This document shows positions 26,694-37,907 of a DNA stretch of 55,468 nucleotides, one piece after another. The number at the start of each line of letters is the position of its first letter. Within the stretch, counting starts at the first letter, position 1. Origin of the DNA: Halioglobus sp. (lineage in GTDB: Bacteria > Pseudomonadota > Gammaproteobacteria > Pseudomonadales > Halieaceae); contig PABK01000048.1 in NCBI GenBank assembly GCA_002699145.1, forward strand, positions 1 through 55,468. Reading direction: 5' to 3'. The notes under the pieces were generated by a model, which saw only the letters and a program-made list of their open reading frames with translations, did not search any database and had not been told where the DNA came from. The translations under genes and the position numbers were made by a program.

Positions 26694-29600
26694 TGGCCGC
26701 CTCAGCCGGTCCGGCGGGGCTGAAACTGTCCAGCAGTTCGTGCAGGAAGCGGCGCCGCTCGGCGCCGTCGGGCAGTGTCTTGTCGAAACGCAAGCGTGTC
26801 GCTCCGGCCAGCCTGTAGGATTGGGGGTCGGACTGCACCAGTTGCACCAGGCTCAGCGGGTCTACCGGCGTCGTCTCCTTGAAGTCGATACTACCACCGG
26901 CCGGGCCGGCGTCGATAGTGTGGATACCCAGCGCCTGCGCGCGCAGCCGCAGGCGCGACACCTCGAAAAGGTTGCCCACCTGGGGCGGCAGCAGGCCGAA
27001 ACGGTCGATCATCTCGACGCGCAACTGGCGCAGTTCCTCCTCGTTTGCCGCGGCGCTGATGCGCTTGTACAGCACCAGCCGGCTGTTGATGTCCGGCAGG
27101 TAGTCGTCCGGAATCAGTGCCGGCATGTGCAGGTTGACCTCGGTGCCCTGTTCCAGCGGTGCGTCCACGTCCGGCAGTTCGCCGCGGCGCAGGGCGTCCA
27201 CCGCGCGCTCCAGCATCTCCATGTACATGCCGAAGCCCACGCTGTGAATCTGGCCGCTCTGCTCGTCGCCCAGCAGTTCCCCGGCGCCGCGAATCTCCAG
27301 GTCGTGCGTCGCCAGCAGGTAACCGACGCCGAGATCCCCGGCCGACTCGATGGCCTCCAGGCGCTTGGCGGCGTCGCCGGTGAGCGCCGACCGCGGCGGG
27401 GACAGCAGGTAGGCGTAGGCCTGGTGGTGCGAGCGCCCCACGCGTCCGCGCAGCTGGTGCAGCTGTGCCAAACCGAAACGGTCCGCGCGTTCGATGATGA
27501 TGGTGTTGGCGTTGGGGATGTCGATGCCGGTCTCGATGATGGTGGTGCACAACAGCACGTGGTGGCGCTGGTGGTAGAAGGCCGACATGACCTGCTCGAG
27601 CTCGGTCTCGCGCATCTGGCCGTGGGCCACGGCGATACTCATGTCCGGCAACAGCTCGCGCAGCTTGCGCGCGGTCTCCTCGATCGTCTTGACCTCGTTG
27701 TGCAGGTAGTACACCTGCCCGCCGCGCAGTGTCTCGCGCAGCACTGCCTCCTTGATCAGCGCGACGTTGTGTTCGCGCACGAAGGTCTTGATGGACAGGC
27801 GGCGCGCCGGCGGCGTGGCGATAATGGACAGGTCGCGCATGCCGCCCAGGGCCATGTTCAGCGTGCGCGGGATGGGCGTGGCGGTCAGCGTGAGGATGTC
27901 CACCTCCGCGCGCAGCGCCTTGATGACCTCTTTCTGCTTGACGCCGAAGCGGTGCTCCTCGTCGATGATCAGCAGGCCGAGGTCGTGGAAGCGAAAGTCG
28001 CTCTGCAGCAATTTGTGCGTGCCGATAAGGATATCCAGCTTGCCTGACGCCGCGCGCTGCAGGATGCGCTGCGACTCGCTGCCGCTGCGAAAGCGCGAGA
28101 CCATTTCAACGCTCACGGGCCAGTCCGCGAAACGGTCGCTGAAGGTGTTGTAGTGTTGCTGGGCGAGCAGGGTGGTCGGCACCAGCACGGCGACCTGTTT
28201 GCCCTGGCGCGCCGCGACGAAGGCGGCGCGCAGCGCGACCTCGGTCTTGCCGAAGCCGACGTCGCCACACACCAGCCGGTCCATGACTCTCTCGCTGCAC
28301 ATGTCATCCAGCACCGCGTCGATGGCCTCTTCCTGGTCCGGGGTCTCCTCGAAGGGGAAGGCGGCGCAGAATTTCAGGTAGTCGGCGTCGTCGCGCCGGA
28401 AGGCAAAGCCCTGGCGGGCCTCGCGGCGAGCGTATACCTCGAGCAACTGGGAGGCCACGTCTTGGGCCTTCTCCGCCGCCTTGCGCCGCGCCTTGTCCCA
28501 CTGCTCCGAGCCGAGCCGGTGCAGCGGCGCCAGCTCCGGGTCACCGCCGGTGTAGCGGCTGATCAGGTGCAGGGAGGCCACCGGCACGTAGAGCGTCGAG
28601 CCCTCGGCGTACTCCAGGGTGAGAAACTCGGTCTGCTGGCCGTCCACCTCGAGCATGTTCAGGCCGCAGTAGCGGCCCACCCCGTGTTCCAGGTGCACCA
28701 CCGGCACGCCGGCGCGCAACTCGTTGAGGTCGCGGAAGATGTTGGCCGCGGCGCTGTCCTGGCCGCGTTTGCGCCGTCGCCGCTGCGCCACGCGCTCGCC
28801 GAACAACTGCGCCTCGCACAGCAGCGTCGGCGCGCCGGGGCCGCTGTACAGGCCGCGATCGATGGGTGCCGTGGTAATGGCGAAATCCAGGCCGCGCTGC
28901 AGGAAGGTCCACCAGTCGGGCACGGTCGGCGCTTCCAGTCCGCCCTCCCGCAGCGACTCCAGCAGGATTTCCCGGCGCCCGGCCGACTCCGCGCAGAGCA
29001 GCACCGGCCCGCCGTGGCGCGCCAGGAAGCCCTGCAGCCGCTGCACGGCGGAACCCTCGCCGCCCAGGTCCGGGGGCGGCAGCAGGGCGGTCTCGCGGTG
29101 CACGCTGGCCTCGGGATTGTGGCGCAACTCCAGCACCGCAAAGTCTTTCAGGGCGTGGTACAGCTCTTCCACCGGCAGGAATCCGCGGCGCGGCTCCAGC
29201 AGCGGCCGCCGTGGGTCGATGCCGTACTCCTCGTGGCGCGCGCACACCTCACTCCAGAAATGCTGCGCCGCGCCGTGGTGATCGCCGCAGGTGATGACCG
29301 CCGCGTCGCGCGGCAGGTAGTCGAAGAGGGTGGCGCAGGCGTCGAAGAACAGGGGCAGGTAGTACTCGCAGCCGCCCGGGCTGCGCCCGGCGCTGACCTC
29401 GGTGAAGGTCGGGCACTGCTCCGGGTCCGAGTCGAAGGCCTCGTACCAGTGCATCTGGAAGCGCCGGATCGCGCCGGCGTCCAGTGGGTACTCGCGTGCG
29501 GGCAGGAGCTTGATCGCCTCCACTTTGTCCACCGTGCGCTGGGTCTCCGGGTCGAAGGTGCGCAGGGTGTCCACCTCGTCGTCCAGCAGGTCGATGCGAT

Positions 29601-30147
29601 AGGGCAGGGGGCTGCCCATGGGGAACACGTCGATGAGGGAGCCGCGCAGGGCGAACTCGCCGTGCTCGTACACCGTTTCCACGTTGCGGTAGCCGTTGCG
29701 CTGCAGGTTGCCGCGAAACTGCTCGGGGTCCAGCGACTGCCCGGTGGCCAGCACCAGGCTCTTGCCGGCGACGTAGGCGGTGGGCGGCAGGCGGTGCATG
29801 AGCGTGGGCACCGGCACGATGAGCACGCCGTGTGCCTGCGCCGGCAGCCGGTAGAGCGTGTCCAGGCGCTCCGAGATGATGTCCTGGTGCGGGGAGAAGT
29901 TGTCGTAGGGCAGGGTCTCCCAGTCCGGGAACGACAGCACCGGGGTGGCGTCGTCGAGGAAGAAGGCCAGCTCGCGCTCCAGCGCCAGGGCGCTGCTGGT
30001 GTCCGGAGTCAGCACCAGCAGCAGGCGCTGGCCGGCGCACAGCTCGGCGATACACAGGGCGTCCGCGCAGCCGTGGGTGGGACCCAGGGCGGTGCGCGAG
30101 GACGGCTGGTCGGGCCAGGGGGTGTTGTCGAGCAGGGCGCGGAACAT
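26686..30147 (-). CDS. mfd: Transcription-repair coupling factor
   Basis: An 1153-residue Mfd, the normal length. An N-terminal UvrB-like region (UvrA docking) is followed by the RNA-polymerase-interacting domain (GVPVVHLEHGVGRYCGLNM). A RecG-like translocase follows: Walker A GDVGFGKTEVALRAAF, DEEH box, TATPIPRTLNMA, TTIIETGIDIPNANTII. The C-terminal TRCF domain ends the protein. It removes stalled RNA polymerase and recruits UvrA to the template strand. Divergent from gap across about 215 bp. Confidence 0.97.
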   Translation of the reverse strand: MFRALLDNTPWPDQPSSRTALGPTHGCADALCIAELCAGQRLLLVLTPDTSSALALERELAFFLDDATPVLSFPDWETLPYDNFSPHQDIISERLDTLYRLPAQAHGVLIVPVPTLMHRLPPTAYVAGKSLVLATGQSLDPEQFRGNLQRNGYRNVETVYEHGEFALRGSLIDVFPMGSPLPYRIDLLDDEVDTLRTFDPETQRTVDKVEAIKLLPAREYPLDAGAIRRFQMHWYEAFDSDPEQCPTFTEVSAGRSPGGCEYYLPLFFDACATLFDYLPRDAAVITCGDHHGAAQHFWSEVCARHEEYGIDPRRPLLEPRRGFLPVEELYHALKDFAVLELRHNPEASVHRETALLPPPDLGGEGSAVQRLQGFLARHGGPVLLCAESAGRREILLESLREGGLEAPTVPDWWTFLQRGLDFAITTAPIDRGLYSGPGAPTLLCEAQLFGERVAQRRRRKRGQDSAAANIFRDLNELRAGVPVVHLEHGVGRYCGLNMLEVDGQQTEFLTLEYAEGSTLYVPVASLHLISRYTGGDPELAPLHRLGSEQWDKARRKAAEKAQDVASQLLEVYARREARQGFAFRRDDADYLKFCAAFPFEETPDQEEAIDAVLDDMCSERVMDRLVCGDVGFGKTEVALRAAFVAARQGKQVAVLVPTTLLAQQHYNTFSDRFADWPVSVEMVSRFRSGSESQRILQRAASGKLDILIGTHKLLQSDFRFHDLGLLIIDEEHRFGVKQKEVIKALRAEVDILTLTATPIPRTLNMALGGMRDLSIIATPPARRLSIKTFVREHNVALIKEAVLRETLRGGQVYYLHNEVKTIEETARKLRELLPDMSIAVAHGQMRETELEQVMSAFYHQRHHVLLCTTIIETGIDIPNANTIIIERADRFGLAQLHQLRGRVGRSHHQAYAYLLSPPRSALTGDAAKRLEAIESAGDLGVGYLLATHDLEIRGAGELLGDEQSGQIHSVGFGMYMEMLERAVDALRRGELPDVDAPLEQGTEVNLHMPALIPDDYLPDINSRLVLYKRISAAANEEELRQLRVEMIDRFGLLPPQVGNLFEVSRLRLRAQALGIHTIDAGPAGGSIDFKETTPVDPLSLVQLVQSDPQSYRLAGATRLRFDKTLPDGAERRRFLHELLDSFSPAGPAEAASA

Positions 30148-30241
30148 GGGGCCTCGGTCGCCGGTGGAAAGAGCCGCGCATTATAGCCAAGGGGCGGGGC
30201 GGCGCCAGCGTGAAGCGCGTTGCGAATCTCCCGGCAGCGCC

Positions 30242-30270
30242 TTGCGCCCCATGGTGCATACGTTGATAAT
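30242..30270 (+). promoter_or_regulatory. Promoter candidate for the GAPDH gene
   Basis: TTGCGC (30242-30247), a 17-bp spacer and GATAAT (30265-30270) lie about 90 bp upstream of the GTG start. The 215-bp space between mfd and the GAPDH gene must also hold the mfd promoter, which I could not define. Confidence 0.5.
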
Positions 30271-30362
30271 ACGCGCCCGACCGGCGCTGGCGCCGGAAAA
30301 AGCGCACACGCTACTAACCGGCAATACCTATAACAACAGCTCATCAACGAGGGTACGACGCA

Positions 30363-31832
30363 GTGAACGATCGCAAGCGGGAGCGCCCCGCCGACTATTT
30401 CAAGGACTGGAAGGAGCGTGAGGCTCTGGCCGAGGGCATGATTCCCGTGGTCGGCCGCCTGTCCCGCGAAAAGAGCGTCAAGTGCTATATCTACGGCCGG
30501 CCGCTGGTCAACCGCTCTGTGCTGGAAATCATGAAGGACCACCGCTACGTGCGCCAGGTGGAGGCCAACGAACTGTCCGAGTTCGAGACCTTCCCGGTGC
30601 TCAGCCGCATGAGCCAGCTCGACCTGGGTCCGGCGCACATCGACGTCGGCCGGCTGGCGGTGAACTACTACGACCACGGCGCGGGCGACGGCCTCAGCGT
30701 GGAAGAGTACGTCGACCGCGAACTGGCCCCCCTGGTGGGCGCGCAGCACAAGCCGCTGGACCAGCCCCAGGACGTGGTGCTGTACGGCTTCGGCCGCATC
30801 GGACGCCTGATGGCGCGCCTGCTCATCGAGAAAACCGACGGCGGCGATTGCCTGCGCCTGCGCGCCATCGTCGTGCGCCGTGGCAAGGCGCCCAACGACC
30901 TGGTCAAGCGCGCCAGCCTGCTGCGCCGCGACTCCGTACACGGCAATTTCCAGGGCACCATCCGCGTCGACGAGGAGCGCCAGTCCTTCGTCGCCAACGG
31001 CAATGAGGTGAAGGTCATCTACGCCGATTCGCCGGACGAGGTGGACTACACCGAGTACGGTATCGACAACGCCATCATCATCGACAACACCGGTGTGTGG
31101 CGCGATGAGGACGGGTTGTCCCAGCACCTGAAGTGTCCCGGCGCGAGCAAGGTGATTCTCACCGCGCTGGGCAAGGGCAACCTGAAAAATGTTGTCGCCG
31201 GCATCAACCACGACATCATCGAGGACAGCGATACGATCATATCCGCCGCCTCCTGCACCACCAACGCCATCGCGCCGCCGCTCAAGGCCATGGACGACGA
31301 GTACGGCATCGTCGCCGGGCACGTCGAGACGGTGCACGCCTACACCAACGACCAGAATCTCATCGACAACTACCACAAGGCCTCGCGCCGCGGGCGCAGC
31401 GCGCCCCTGAACATGGTGCTGACCGAGACCGGCGCGGCCAGCGCCGTGGGCAAGGTGCTGCCGCAGCTGCAGGGCAAGCTCACCGGCAACGCCATCCGCG
31501 TACCGATTCCGAACGTGTCGATGGCCATTCTCAACCTGACCCTGAGCCGTGAGACCACCGCCCAGGAGGTCACCGAGTTCATGCGCCACCTGGCCCTGCA
31601 CTCGCCGTTGCGCAAGCAGATCGACTACTCCGCGTCACCGGAGGTGGTGTCCACGGATTTCGTCGGCTCGCGGCACGCCTGTGTATTCGACGCCAACGCC
31701 ACCATCGCCAACGGCAACCAGGTGGTGCTGTACCTTTGGTACGACAACGAATTCGGCTACAGTTGCCAGGTGCACCGTATCCTGGAGCAGATGGCGGGTA
31801 TCCGCTTCACCGTCTACCCGGAGCACGGCTGA
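30363..31832 (+). CDS. Long-form glyceraldehyde-3-phosphate dehydrogenase
   Basis: A 489-residue GAPDH, about 150 residues longer than the glycolytic enzyme, as in the Pseudomonas gene beside nqr. The N-terminal extension (about 1-130) contains RPADYFKDWKEREALAEGMIP. The NAD-binding fold begins with VVLYGFGRIGRLMARLL. The catalytic Cys is in SAASCTTNAIAPPL, with the active-site His region ETVHAYTNDQNL and the C-terminal YDNEFGYSCQV. It interconverts glyceraldehyde-3-phosphate and 1,3-bisphosphoglycerate; direction and cofactor preference are not certain. It starts at GTG 30363. Confidence 0.92.
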   Translation: MNDRKRERPADYFKDWKEREALAEGMIPVVGRLSREKSVKCYIYGRPLVNRSVLEIMKDHRYVRQVEANELSEFETFPVLSRMSQLDLGPAHIDVGRLAVNYYDHGAGDGLSVEEYVDRELAPLVGAQHKPLDQPQDVVLYGFGRIGRLMARLLIEKTDGGDCLRLRAIVVRRGKAPNDLVKRASLLRRDSVHGNFQGTIRVDEERQSFVANGNEVKVIYADSPDEVDYTEYGIDNAIIIDNTGVWRDEDGLSQHLKCPGASKVILTALGKGNLKNVVAGINHDIIEDSDTIISAASCTTNAIAPPLKAMDDEYGIVAGHVETVHAYTNDQNLIDNYHKASRRGRSAPLNMVLTETGAASAVGKVLPQLQGKLTGNAIRVPIPNVSMAILNLTLSRETTAQEVTEFMRHLALHSPLRKQIDYSASPEVVSTDFVGSRHACVFDANATIANGNQVVLYLWYDNEFGYSCQVHRILEQMAGIRFTVYPEHG

Positions 31833-31920
31833 TTCGACGGGCGCCTGTTGCGAGAGGCAAAACCTGTTCAAAATCAAACAACTGGCTTGCACGTGCTAGC
31901 GTTTTGCCGGGCGCATCCTG

Positions 31921-31926
31921 TATAAT
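31921..31926 (+). promoter_or_regulatory. -10 box of the nqr operon
   Basis: A perfect TATAAT at 31921-31926 is preceded by TG. No good -35 lies at 17 bp (TAGCGT at 31898-31903). Transcription from here leaves a GC-rich leader of about 150 nt before nqrA, long enough for regulation, though I see no known riboswitch in it. Confidence 0.5.
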
Positions 31927-32082
31927 GCGCGCGGCCTGGATTGCGATGGCCGCCGGTCGCCGCGGGCGGTGCCCGGCAGCCGTTCGCGGCAGCGTGGCCA
32001 CCCTCGCGGGGCATTCGTCGGGGACGAGACCGCAGCGCGATTTCAGACCACTCACAAGAGTTCGATTCTGTAGGCAGATCGT

Positions 32083-33426
32083 ATGATCAAAATCAAACGG
32101 GGCCTGGATATACCTATTCAAGGTGCCCCCCGGCAGGCGATTGAAAATGCCCCCGCGACCCGGGCCGCGGCCCTGGTCGGGTTCGATTATGTCGGCATGA
32201 AGCCGACCATGGAAGTCGCCGAGGGCGACCGGGTCAAGCTGGGACAATTACTGTTCACCGACAAGAAAACCGAGGGTGTGCGCTACACCGCCCCGGCCGG
32301 CGGCGTGGTCGCGGCCATCAACCGCGGTGCCCGGCGGGTACTGCAGTCGGTGGTGATCGAGGTCGACGGCGACGGCGAGGAGGCGGAATCCTTCCCGACC
32401 TGCAGCGCCGACAGCCTGCCCGACGCCGACAGCATTCGCGATACGCTGGTGCGCAGCGGCCAGTGGACGGCGTTGCGCACGCGCCCGTTCAGCAAGGTGC
32501 CGGCGCCGGACAGCGAGGCGGCGGCCATTTTCGTCACCGCCATCGACACGCATCCGCTGGCGGCGGACCCGGCGCTGGTCATCGCCGAGCAGCCCGAGGC
32601 CTTCGCCCTGGGCCTGGACCTGCTGGCGCGCCTGACCAGCGGCAAGCTCTTCCTGTGCAAGGCCCCCGGGGCCGAGATCCCCGCGGGCAGCGCCGCGAAT
32701 ATCGAGAGCGAGGAGTTCGCCGGTCCGCATCCCGCAGGGCTCGCGGGTACCCACGTACATTTCAAGATGGGCGCCGCCCTGTCGCAGGTGGTATGGACCA
32801 TCGGCTACCAGGAGGTGATTGCCATCGGCCGCTTGTTCCTGGACGGCAAGCTGTACACGCCGCGCATCGTCGCCCTGGGCGGGCCACAGGTGGACAACCC
32901 GCGGCTGCTGCGCACGCGCCTGGGCGCCGACCTGCAGGCGCTGTGCGCCGGCCAGCTGCGCAACGGCGAGAACCGTATCATTTCCGGCTCGGTGCTGGGT
33001 GGGCGCGCGGTGTCCGGGGCGACGGCCTACCTGGGGCGCTACCACAACCAGGTATCGGTGCTGCTGGAAGGGCGCAAACGCGAGTTCATGGGCTGGTTTT
33101 CACCCGGCTTCAACAAGCACTCCAGCCTCGGTATCTACGTCTCCAGTTTCTTCGGGGGCAAGCCGCTGCCCATGACCACCAACACCAACGGCAGTGAGCG
33201 CGCCATCGTGCCCGTGGGCTCCTACGAGAAGGTCATGCCCCTGGATATCCTGCCCACCCAGCTGTTGCGCGCCCTCGTGGTGGGCGACACGGAGATGGCC
33301 CAGGCGCTGGGCTGTCTCGAACTGGACGAGGAAGACCTGGCGCTGTGCAGCTATGTCTGCTCCGGCAAATACGAGTACGGTCCCATCCTGCGGGACAACC
33401 TCACGCGCATAGAAAAGGAGGGTTGA
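32083..33426 (+). CDS. nqrA: Na+-translocating NADH:quinone reductase subunit A
   Basis: A 447-residue NqrA, normal size. The N-terminal beta-barrel starts [19 protein letters not shown]. Typical stretches are [20 protein letters not shown] and [21 protein letters not shown]. It is the peripheral cytoplasmic subunit with a Rossmann-like fold and is implicated in quinone binding near the membrane. First gene of nqrABCDEF. The ATG at 32083 fits the conserved start. Confidence 0.97.
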   Translation: MIKIKRGLDIPIQGAPRQAIENAPATRAAALVGFDYVGMKPTMEVAEGDRVKLGQLLFTDKKTEGVRYTAPAGGVVAAINRGARRVLQSVVIEVDGDGEEAESFPTCSADSLPDADSIRDTLVRSGQWTALRTRPFSKVPAPDSEAAAIFVTAIDTHPLAADPALVIAEQPEAFALGLDLLARLTSGKLFLCKAPGAEIPAGSAANIESEEFAGPHPAGLAGTHVHFKMGAALSQVVWTIGYQEVIAIGRLFLDGKLYTPRIVALGGPQVDNPRLLRTRLGADLQALCAGQLRNGENRIISGSVLGGRAVSGATAYLGRYHNQVSVLLEGRKREFMGWFSPGFNKHSSLGIYVSSFFGGKPLPMTTNTNGSERAIVPVGSYEKVMPLDILPTQLLRALVVGDTEMAQALGCLELDEEDLALCSYVCSGKYEYGPILRDNLTRIEKEG

Positions 33427-33429
33427 ATC

Positions 33430-34626
33430 GTGGGACTGCGGCAAATGCTCGACAGTATCGAGCACCATTTCCAGGAAGGCGGGCGTTTCCAGAAATACTA
33501 CGCCCTGTACGAGGTTTTCGATACCTTCCTCTATTCCCCTGACAGCGTGACGCGCACCACCGCACACGTGCGCGACGGTGTGGACCTCAAGCGCATCATG
33601 ATCACCGTGTGGCTGGCCACCTTCCCGGCCATGTTCTACGGCATGTACAACCTCGGCGCGCTGGCCACGGAAGTGATGCCCGCGGGCTACGCCGTGGAGG
33701 GCTGGCGCGGCTGGCTGATCGGCACGTTCGGCGGCTACGACGCTTCCAGCACCTGGCACTGCCTGTGGTACGGCGCGGTGTTTTTCCTGCCCATCTACAT
33801 CACCACCTTCCTGGTTGGCATCGCCTGGGAGATACTGTTCGCGGTGCGCCGCGGTCACGAGGTCAACGAGGGCTTCTTTGTCACCTCCATCCTGTTTGCC
33901 CTGACCTGCCCGCCGGACATTCCGCTGTGGCAGGTGGCCCTGGGTATCAGCTTCGGTGTGGTGATCGGCAAGGAGGTGTTCGGCGGTACCGGCAAGAACT
34001 TCCTCAACCCGGCGCTGACCGGGCGCGCTTTCCTCTATTTCGCCTACCCGGCGCAACTGTCCGGTGACAGCGTCTGGGTGGCGGTGGACGGTTACAGCGG
34101 CGCCACCGCGCTGTCCGTGGTCGCCTCGGACGGCATGCAGGCCCTGCAGCAACAGTGGAGCTGGATGGAGGCCTTCATCGGTTCGGTGCCCGGCTCGATT
34201 GGCGAGACCTCGACCCTGGCCATACTGCTGGGCATGGTGCTGCTGCTGATCACGCGGGTGGCGTCCTGGCGCATTATCTTCGGTGTCTTTATCGGCATGT
34301 TCGCCCTGTCCGGCCTGTTCAACCTGGTCGGCTCCGACACCAACCCGGCCTTCGCCATGCCCTGGTACTGGCACCTGGTGACCGGCGGTTTCGCCTTCGG
34401 CATGGTGTTCATGGCCACCGACCCGGTGTCGGCGGCCATGACCGATGCCGGCAAGTGGGCCTTCGGTATACTCATCGGCGTGATGACGGTGTTGATTCGT
34501 GTCGTCAACCCGGCATTTCCCGAGGGCATCATGCTGGCTATCCTCTTCGCCAACCTGTTCGCCCCGCTGATCGATCATTTCGTGGTGCAGGCAAACATCA
34601 AACGGAGGCTGTCACGTGTCCAGTAA
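33430..34626 (+). CDS. nqrB: Na+-translocating NADH:quinone reductase subunit B
   Basis: A 398-residue membrane subunit with about ten helices. The covalent FMN site is the Thr of D-G-Y-S-G-A-T (Thr226 by my count, Thr236 in Vibrio cholerae). The conserved [18 protein letters not shown] stretch is present. It carries electrons and forms part of the sodium path and quinone site. It starts at GTG 33430, 3 bp after nqrA, and overlaps nqrC by 11 bp. Confidence 0.97.
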   Translation: MGLRQMLDSIEHHFQEGGRFQKYYALYEVFDTFLYSPDSVTRTTAHVRDGVDLKRIMITVWLATFPAMFYGMYNLGALATEVMPAGYAVEGWRGWLIGTFGGYDASSTWHCLWYGAVFFLPIYITTFLVGIAWEILFAVRRGHEVNEGFFVTSILFALTCPPDIPLWQVALGISFGVVIGKEVFGGTGKNFLNPALTGRAFLYFAYPAQLSGDSVWVAVDGYSGATALSVVASDGMQALQQQWSWMEAFIGSVPGSIGETSTLAILLGMVLLLITRVASWRIIFGVFIGMFALSGLFNLVGSDTNPAFAMPWYWHLVTGGFAFGMVFMATDPVSAAMTDAGKWAFGILIGVMTVLIRVVNPAFPEGIMLAILFANLFAPLIDHFVVQANIKRRLSRVQ

Positions 34627-35389
34627 TGACAGTATCGGCAAGACGCTGACGGTGGCGCTGCTGCTGTGCGTGGTGTGCTCGGTGATCGTGTCCACCGCCG
34701 CGGTCATGCTGAAACCGGCGCAGGAACTCAACAAGAGCCTGGACCGCAAGCGCAATATCCTCGCCGCCGCGGGCATGCTCGACGAGACCCGCGACGTGGA
34801 AGAGCAGTTCAAGCAGATCACCACCCGCGTGGTGGACCTGCGCAACGGGCATTTCGCCGACGATGTGGATGCGCAATCCATTGATCCGCTCAAGGCGGCC
34901 AAGGACCCGGCGCGTTCCGAGGCGCTGTCCGTGGATGAGGATATCGCCAAGATCTTCCGTCGCGAGCACTACACCCGTGTGTATATCGTCGAGGACGAGC
35001 AGGGCGGGGTCGACAAGGTGATCCTGCCGGTGCGCGGTTACGGCCTGTGGTCAACGCTGTACGGTTTTATCGCCCTGGAGTCGGACGCCAACACCGTCGC
35101 CGGCCTGGGCTTCTATGAGCATGGCGAGACGCCGGGACTCGGCGGCGAGGTGGACAACCCGCGCTGGAAGGCCCTGTGGCCGGGCAAAAAAGTCTACCGC
35201 GACGACGAGGTGGCGCTGCAGCTTATCAAGGGCAGCGTGGATCCGGACAACCCCAATGCCCCCTGGCGGGTGGACGGGCTGGCCGGGGCGACACTGACCG
35301 CGCGCGGCGTGACCAACCTGGTGCAGTTCTGGCTGGGTGAAAACGGCTTTGCGCCATTTCTTGATAACCTCAGAGCGGGAGAGGCCTGA
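34616..35389 (+). CDS. nqrC: Na+-translocating NADH:quinone reductase subunit C
   Basis: A 257-residue subunit with one N-terminal membrane helix (about 10-31) and a periplasmic FMN domain. The flavin-attachment motif reads D-G-L-A-G-A-T, with FMN expected on Thr226. The usual Ser three residues before that Thr is Ala here, while nqrB keeps Ser. The Asp and the Thr, the parts ApbE needs most, are kept. It starts at GTG 34616. Confidence 0.96.
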   Translation: MSSNDSIGKTLTVALLLCVVCSVIVSTAAVMLKPAQELNKSLDRKRNILAAAGMLDETRDVEEQFKQITTRVVDLRNGHFADDVDAQSIDPLKAAKDPARSEALSVDEDIAKIFRREHYTRVYIVEDEQGGVDKVILPVRGYGLWSTLYGFIALESDANTVAGLGFYEHGETPGLGGEVDNPRWKALWPGKKVYRDDEVALQLIKGSVDPDNPNAPWRVDGLAGATLTARGVTNLVQFWLGENGFAPFLDNLRAGEA

Positions 35390-35391
35390 GT

Positions 35392-36054
35392 ATGGATTCC
35401 GTGAAAGCGACACTGACCACGCCGATCTTCAGGAACAACCCCATTGCCCTGCAGATCCTGGGTATCTGCTCGGCCCTGGCGGTCACCTCCTCGTTGCAGG
35501 TCACCCTGGTAATGTGTGTGGCGTTGACCTTTGTCTGCGCCTTTTCCAACCTCGGCGTGTCGATTATCCGCCGACACATTCCCGGCAGCATCCGCATCAT
35601 CGTGCAGATGGTCATCATCGCCTCGCTGGTTATCGTGGTGGACCAGTTTCTCAAGGCCTACGCCTATGCCATCAGCAAGCAGCTGTCGGTCTTCGTCGGC
35701 CTGATCATCACCAACTGTATCGTGATGGGCCGCGCGGAGGCCTACGCCATGAAGAACCCGCCACTGCCCAGCTTCATCGACGGCATTGGCAACGGGCTGG
35801 GTTACAGCGTGGTGCTCATCGCCGTGGCGGTGGTGCGCGAACTGTTCGGCGCCGGCAAGCTGATGGGCTTCGAGATACTGCCGCTGGTCACCGAGGGCGG
35901 CTGGTACAACCCGAACGGCCTGTTGCTGCTGCCGCCCAGCGCCTTCTTCCTCATCGGCATGTTCATCTGGGCCCTGCGCAGCGTGCAGAAGGAGCAGGTG
36001 GAGGAACCGGACTTCAAGATGGCCAGCCATACCACGGTCAGGGAGGGCGCGTAG
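35392..36054 (+). CDS. nqrD: Na+-translocating NADH:quinone reductase subunit D
   Basis: A 220-residue integral membrane subunit with about six helices. Typical NqrD stretches are [21 protein letters not shown] and [18 protein letters not shown]. With NqrE it holds an iron centre within the membrane in known structures. It ends immediately before the nqrE start codon. Confidence 0.97.
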   Translation: MDSVKATLTTPIFRNNPIALQILGICSALAVTSSLQVTLVMCVALTFVCAFSNLGVSIIRRHIPGSIRIIVQMVIIASLVIVVDQFLKAYAYAISKQLSVFVGLIITNCIVMGRAEAYAMKNPPLPSFIDGIGNGLGYSVVLIAVAVVRELFGAGKLMGFEILPLVTEGGWYNPNGLLLLPPSAFFLIGMFIWALRSVQKEQVEEPDFKMASHTTVREGA

Positions 36055-36663
36055 ATGGAAGCCCTGCTGAGCCTGTTTATCCGGGCAATCTTCATCGAGA
36101 ACATGGCCCTGGCCTTCTTCCTGGGCATGTGCACCTTCCTCGCCATCTCGAAGAAAATCCAGGCCGCGCTGGGCCTGGGTATCGCGGTCGTGGTGGTGCT
36201 GACCATCACCGTGCCGGTGAACAACCTCATCTACAACTACCTGTTGTCGGATGGCGCGCTGGCCTGGGCGGGGCTGCCGGACATGGACCTGAGCTTCCTC
36301 GGCCTGCTGTCCTACATCGGTGTTATCGCCGCCATCGTGCAGATCCTGGAAATGTTCCTGGACCGCTTCGTGCCGGCCCTGTACAACGCGCTGGGCGTAT
36401 TCCTGCCGCTGATCACGGTGAACTGCGCAATCCTTGGCGCCTCGCTGTTTATGGTGGAGCGCGATTACACCTTCGCCGAGAGCGTGGTGTTCGGCGCGGG
36501 CTCCGGCGTGGGCTGGGCGCTGGCCATCGTCGCCCTGGCGGGCATCCGCGAGAAGCTCAAGTACTCCGACGTGCCCGAGGGGCTGCAGGGGCTGGGCATC
36601 ACCTTCATTATCGTCGGCCTGATGTCGCTGGGCTTCATGTCCTTCGGCGGCATCGACATCTAG
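36055..36663 (+). CDS. nqrE: Na+-translocating NADH:quinone reductase subunit E
   Basis: A 202-residue six-helix membrane subunit. Typical stretches are [21 protein letters not shown] and [16 protein letters not shown]. It is homologous to NqrD with opposite topology; the Cys residues in both contribute to the shared iron centre in known complexes. It directly abuts nqrD. Confidence 0.97.
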   Translation: MEALLSLFIRAIFIENMALAFFLGMCTFLAISKKIQAALGLGIAVVVVLTITVPVNNLIYNYLLSDGALAWAGLPDMDLSFLGLLSYIGVIAAIVQILEMFLDRFVPALYNALGVFLPLITVNCAILGASLFMVERDYTFAESVVFGAGSGVGWALAIVALAGIREKLKYSDVPEGLQGLGITFIIVGLMSLGFMSFGGIDI

Positions 36664-36683
36664 GCAAGCGGGGCTAGTCAGAC

Positions 36684-37907
36684 ATGGATATGACAATCTT
36701 TTTCGGCGTGGGCATGTTCACCGCGATCGTGTTGCTGCTGGTACTGGTGATTCTCTTCGCCCGCGCCCGGTTGGTCAGTTCCGGTGACGTCAATATCGAG
36801 ATCAACGGCGAGAAGACCATCACCGTACCCGCCGGCGGCAAGCTGCTGCAGACGCTGTCGGAGTCCAATATCTTTCTCGCTTCCGCCTGTGGCGGCGGCG
36901 GCACCTGCGCCCAGTGCAAGTGCATCGTCGAGGAGGGCGGCGGTTCCATGTTGCCCACCGAGGAGTCCCATTTCACGCGCCGCGAGGCGGACGAGGGCTG
37001 GCGCCTGAGCTGCCAGACCGCGGTGAAGCAGGACATGAAGATCGTGGTGCCCGAGGAAGTGTTCGGGGTGAAGCAGTGGGAATGCACGGTGGAATCCAAT
37101 CCCAACGTGGCGACCTTCATCAAGGAACTGACCCTGCGCCTGCCCGAGGGCGAGAACGTCGATTTCCGCGCCGGCGGCTACGTGCAGCTGGAGTGCCCGC
37201 CGCACCACGTGAAGTACTCCGATTTCGACATCGAGGAGGAGTACCGCGGCGACTGGGAGCGCTTTGGTTTCTTCAAGCTCGAGTCGGTGGTGAAAGAGCC
37301 GGTGATCCGCGCCTACTCCATGGCCAACTACCCGGAAGAGAAGGGTATCGTCAAGTTCAACATCCGCATCGCCACGCCGCCGCCGGGCAGCGAGGGCATC
37401 CCGCCCGGCATCATGTCGTCCTGGGTGTTCAACCTGCAGCCGGGGGACAAGGTGAAGGTCTACGGCCCCTTTGGCGAGTTTTTCGCCAAGGATACCGACG
37501 CCGAGATGGTCTTCATCGGCGGCGGTGCGGGTATGGCGCCCATGCGCTCGCACCTGTTCGACCAGCTCAAGCGCCTGCACAGCAAGCGCAAGATCTCCTT
37601 CTGGTACGGCGCGCGCTCCCTGCGCGAGATGTTCTACCAGGACGAGTACGACCAGCTCGCCGAGGAAAACGACAACTTCGAATGGCACGTGGCCCTGTCC
37701 GACCCGCAGCCGGAGGACGACTGGGACGGTCTGACCGGGTTCATCCACAACGTCCTGTACGAAGAGTACCTGAAGGACCACCCCGCGCCGGAAGACTGCG
37801 AGTACTACATGTGCGGTCCGCCCATGATGAACTCGGCGGTCATCCAGATGCTCACCGATTTGGGTGTCGAGCCCGAGAACATCCTGCTCGATGATTTCGG
37901 TGGTTGA
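36684..37907 (+). CDS. nqrF: Na+-translocating NADH:quinone reductase subunit F (NADH entry)
   Basis: A 407-residue electron-entry subunit. One N-terminal membrane helix is followed by a 2Fe-2S ferredoxin domain ([15 protein letters not shown], with the fourth Cys in LSCQTAV). A FAD domain ([12 protein letters not shown]) and a NADH domain ([12 protein letters not shown], then [10 protein letters not shown]) follow. It oxidises NADH and passes electrons to the membrane flavins. An intrinsic terminator follows its stop, and the apbE start overlaps its end. Confidence 0.97.
   Translation: MDMTIFFGVGMFTAIVLLLVLVILFARARLVSSGDVNIEINGEKTITVPAGGKLLQTLSESNIFLASACGGGGTCAQCKCIVEEGGGSMLPTEESHFTRREADEGWRLSCQTAVKQDMKIVVPEEVFGVKQWECTVESNPNVATFIKELTLRLPEGENVDFRAGGYVQLECPPHHVKYSDFDIEEEYRGDWERFGFFKLESVVKEPVIRAYSMANYPEEKGIVKFNIRIATPPPGSEGIPPGIMSSWVFNLQPGDKVKVYGPFGEFFAKDTDAEMVFIGGGAGMAPMRSHLFDQLKRLHSKRKISFWYGARSLREMFYQDEYDQLAEENDNFEWHVALSDPQPEDDWDGLTGFIHNVLYEEYLKDHPAPEDCEYYMCGPPMMNSAVIQMLTDLGVEPENILLDDFGG

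Noticed and set aside
28153-30186. A 677-codon plus-strand open frame opposite mfd
   Set aside because: Antisense shadow of mfd; composition typical of reverse-frame translation and no start signal.
31927-32082. A riboswitch in the nqrA leader
   Set aside because: The leader is long and GC-rich but I could match it to no known riboswitch class.
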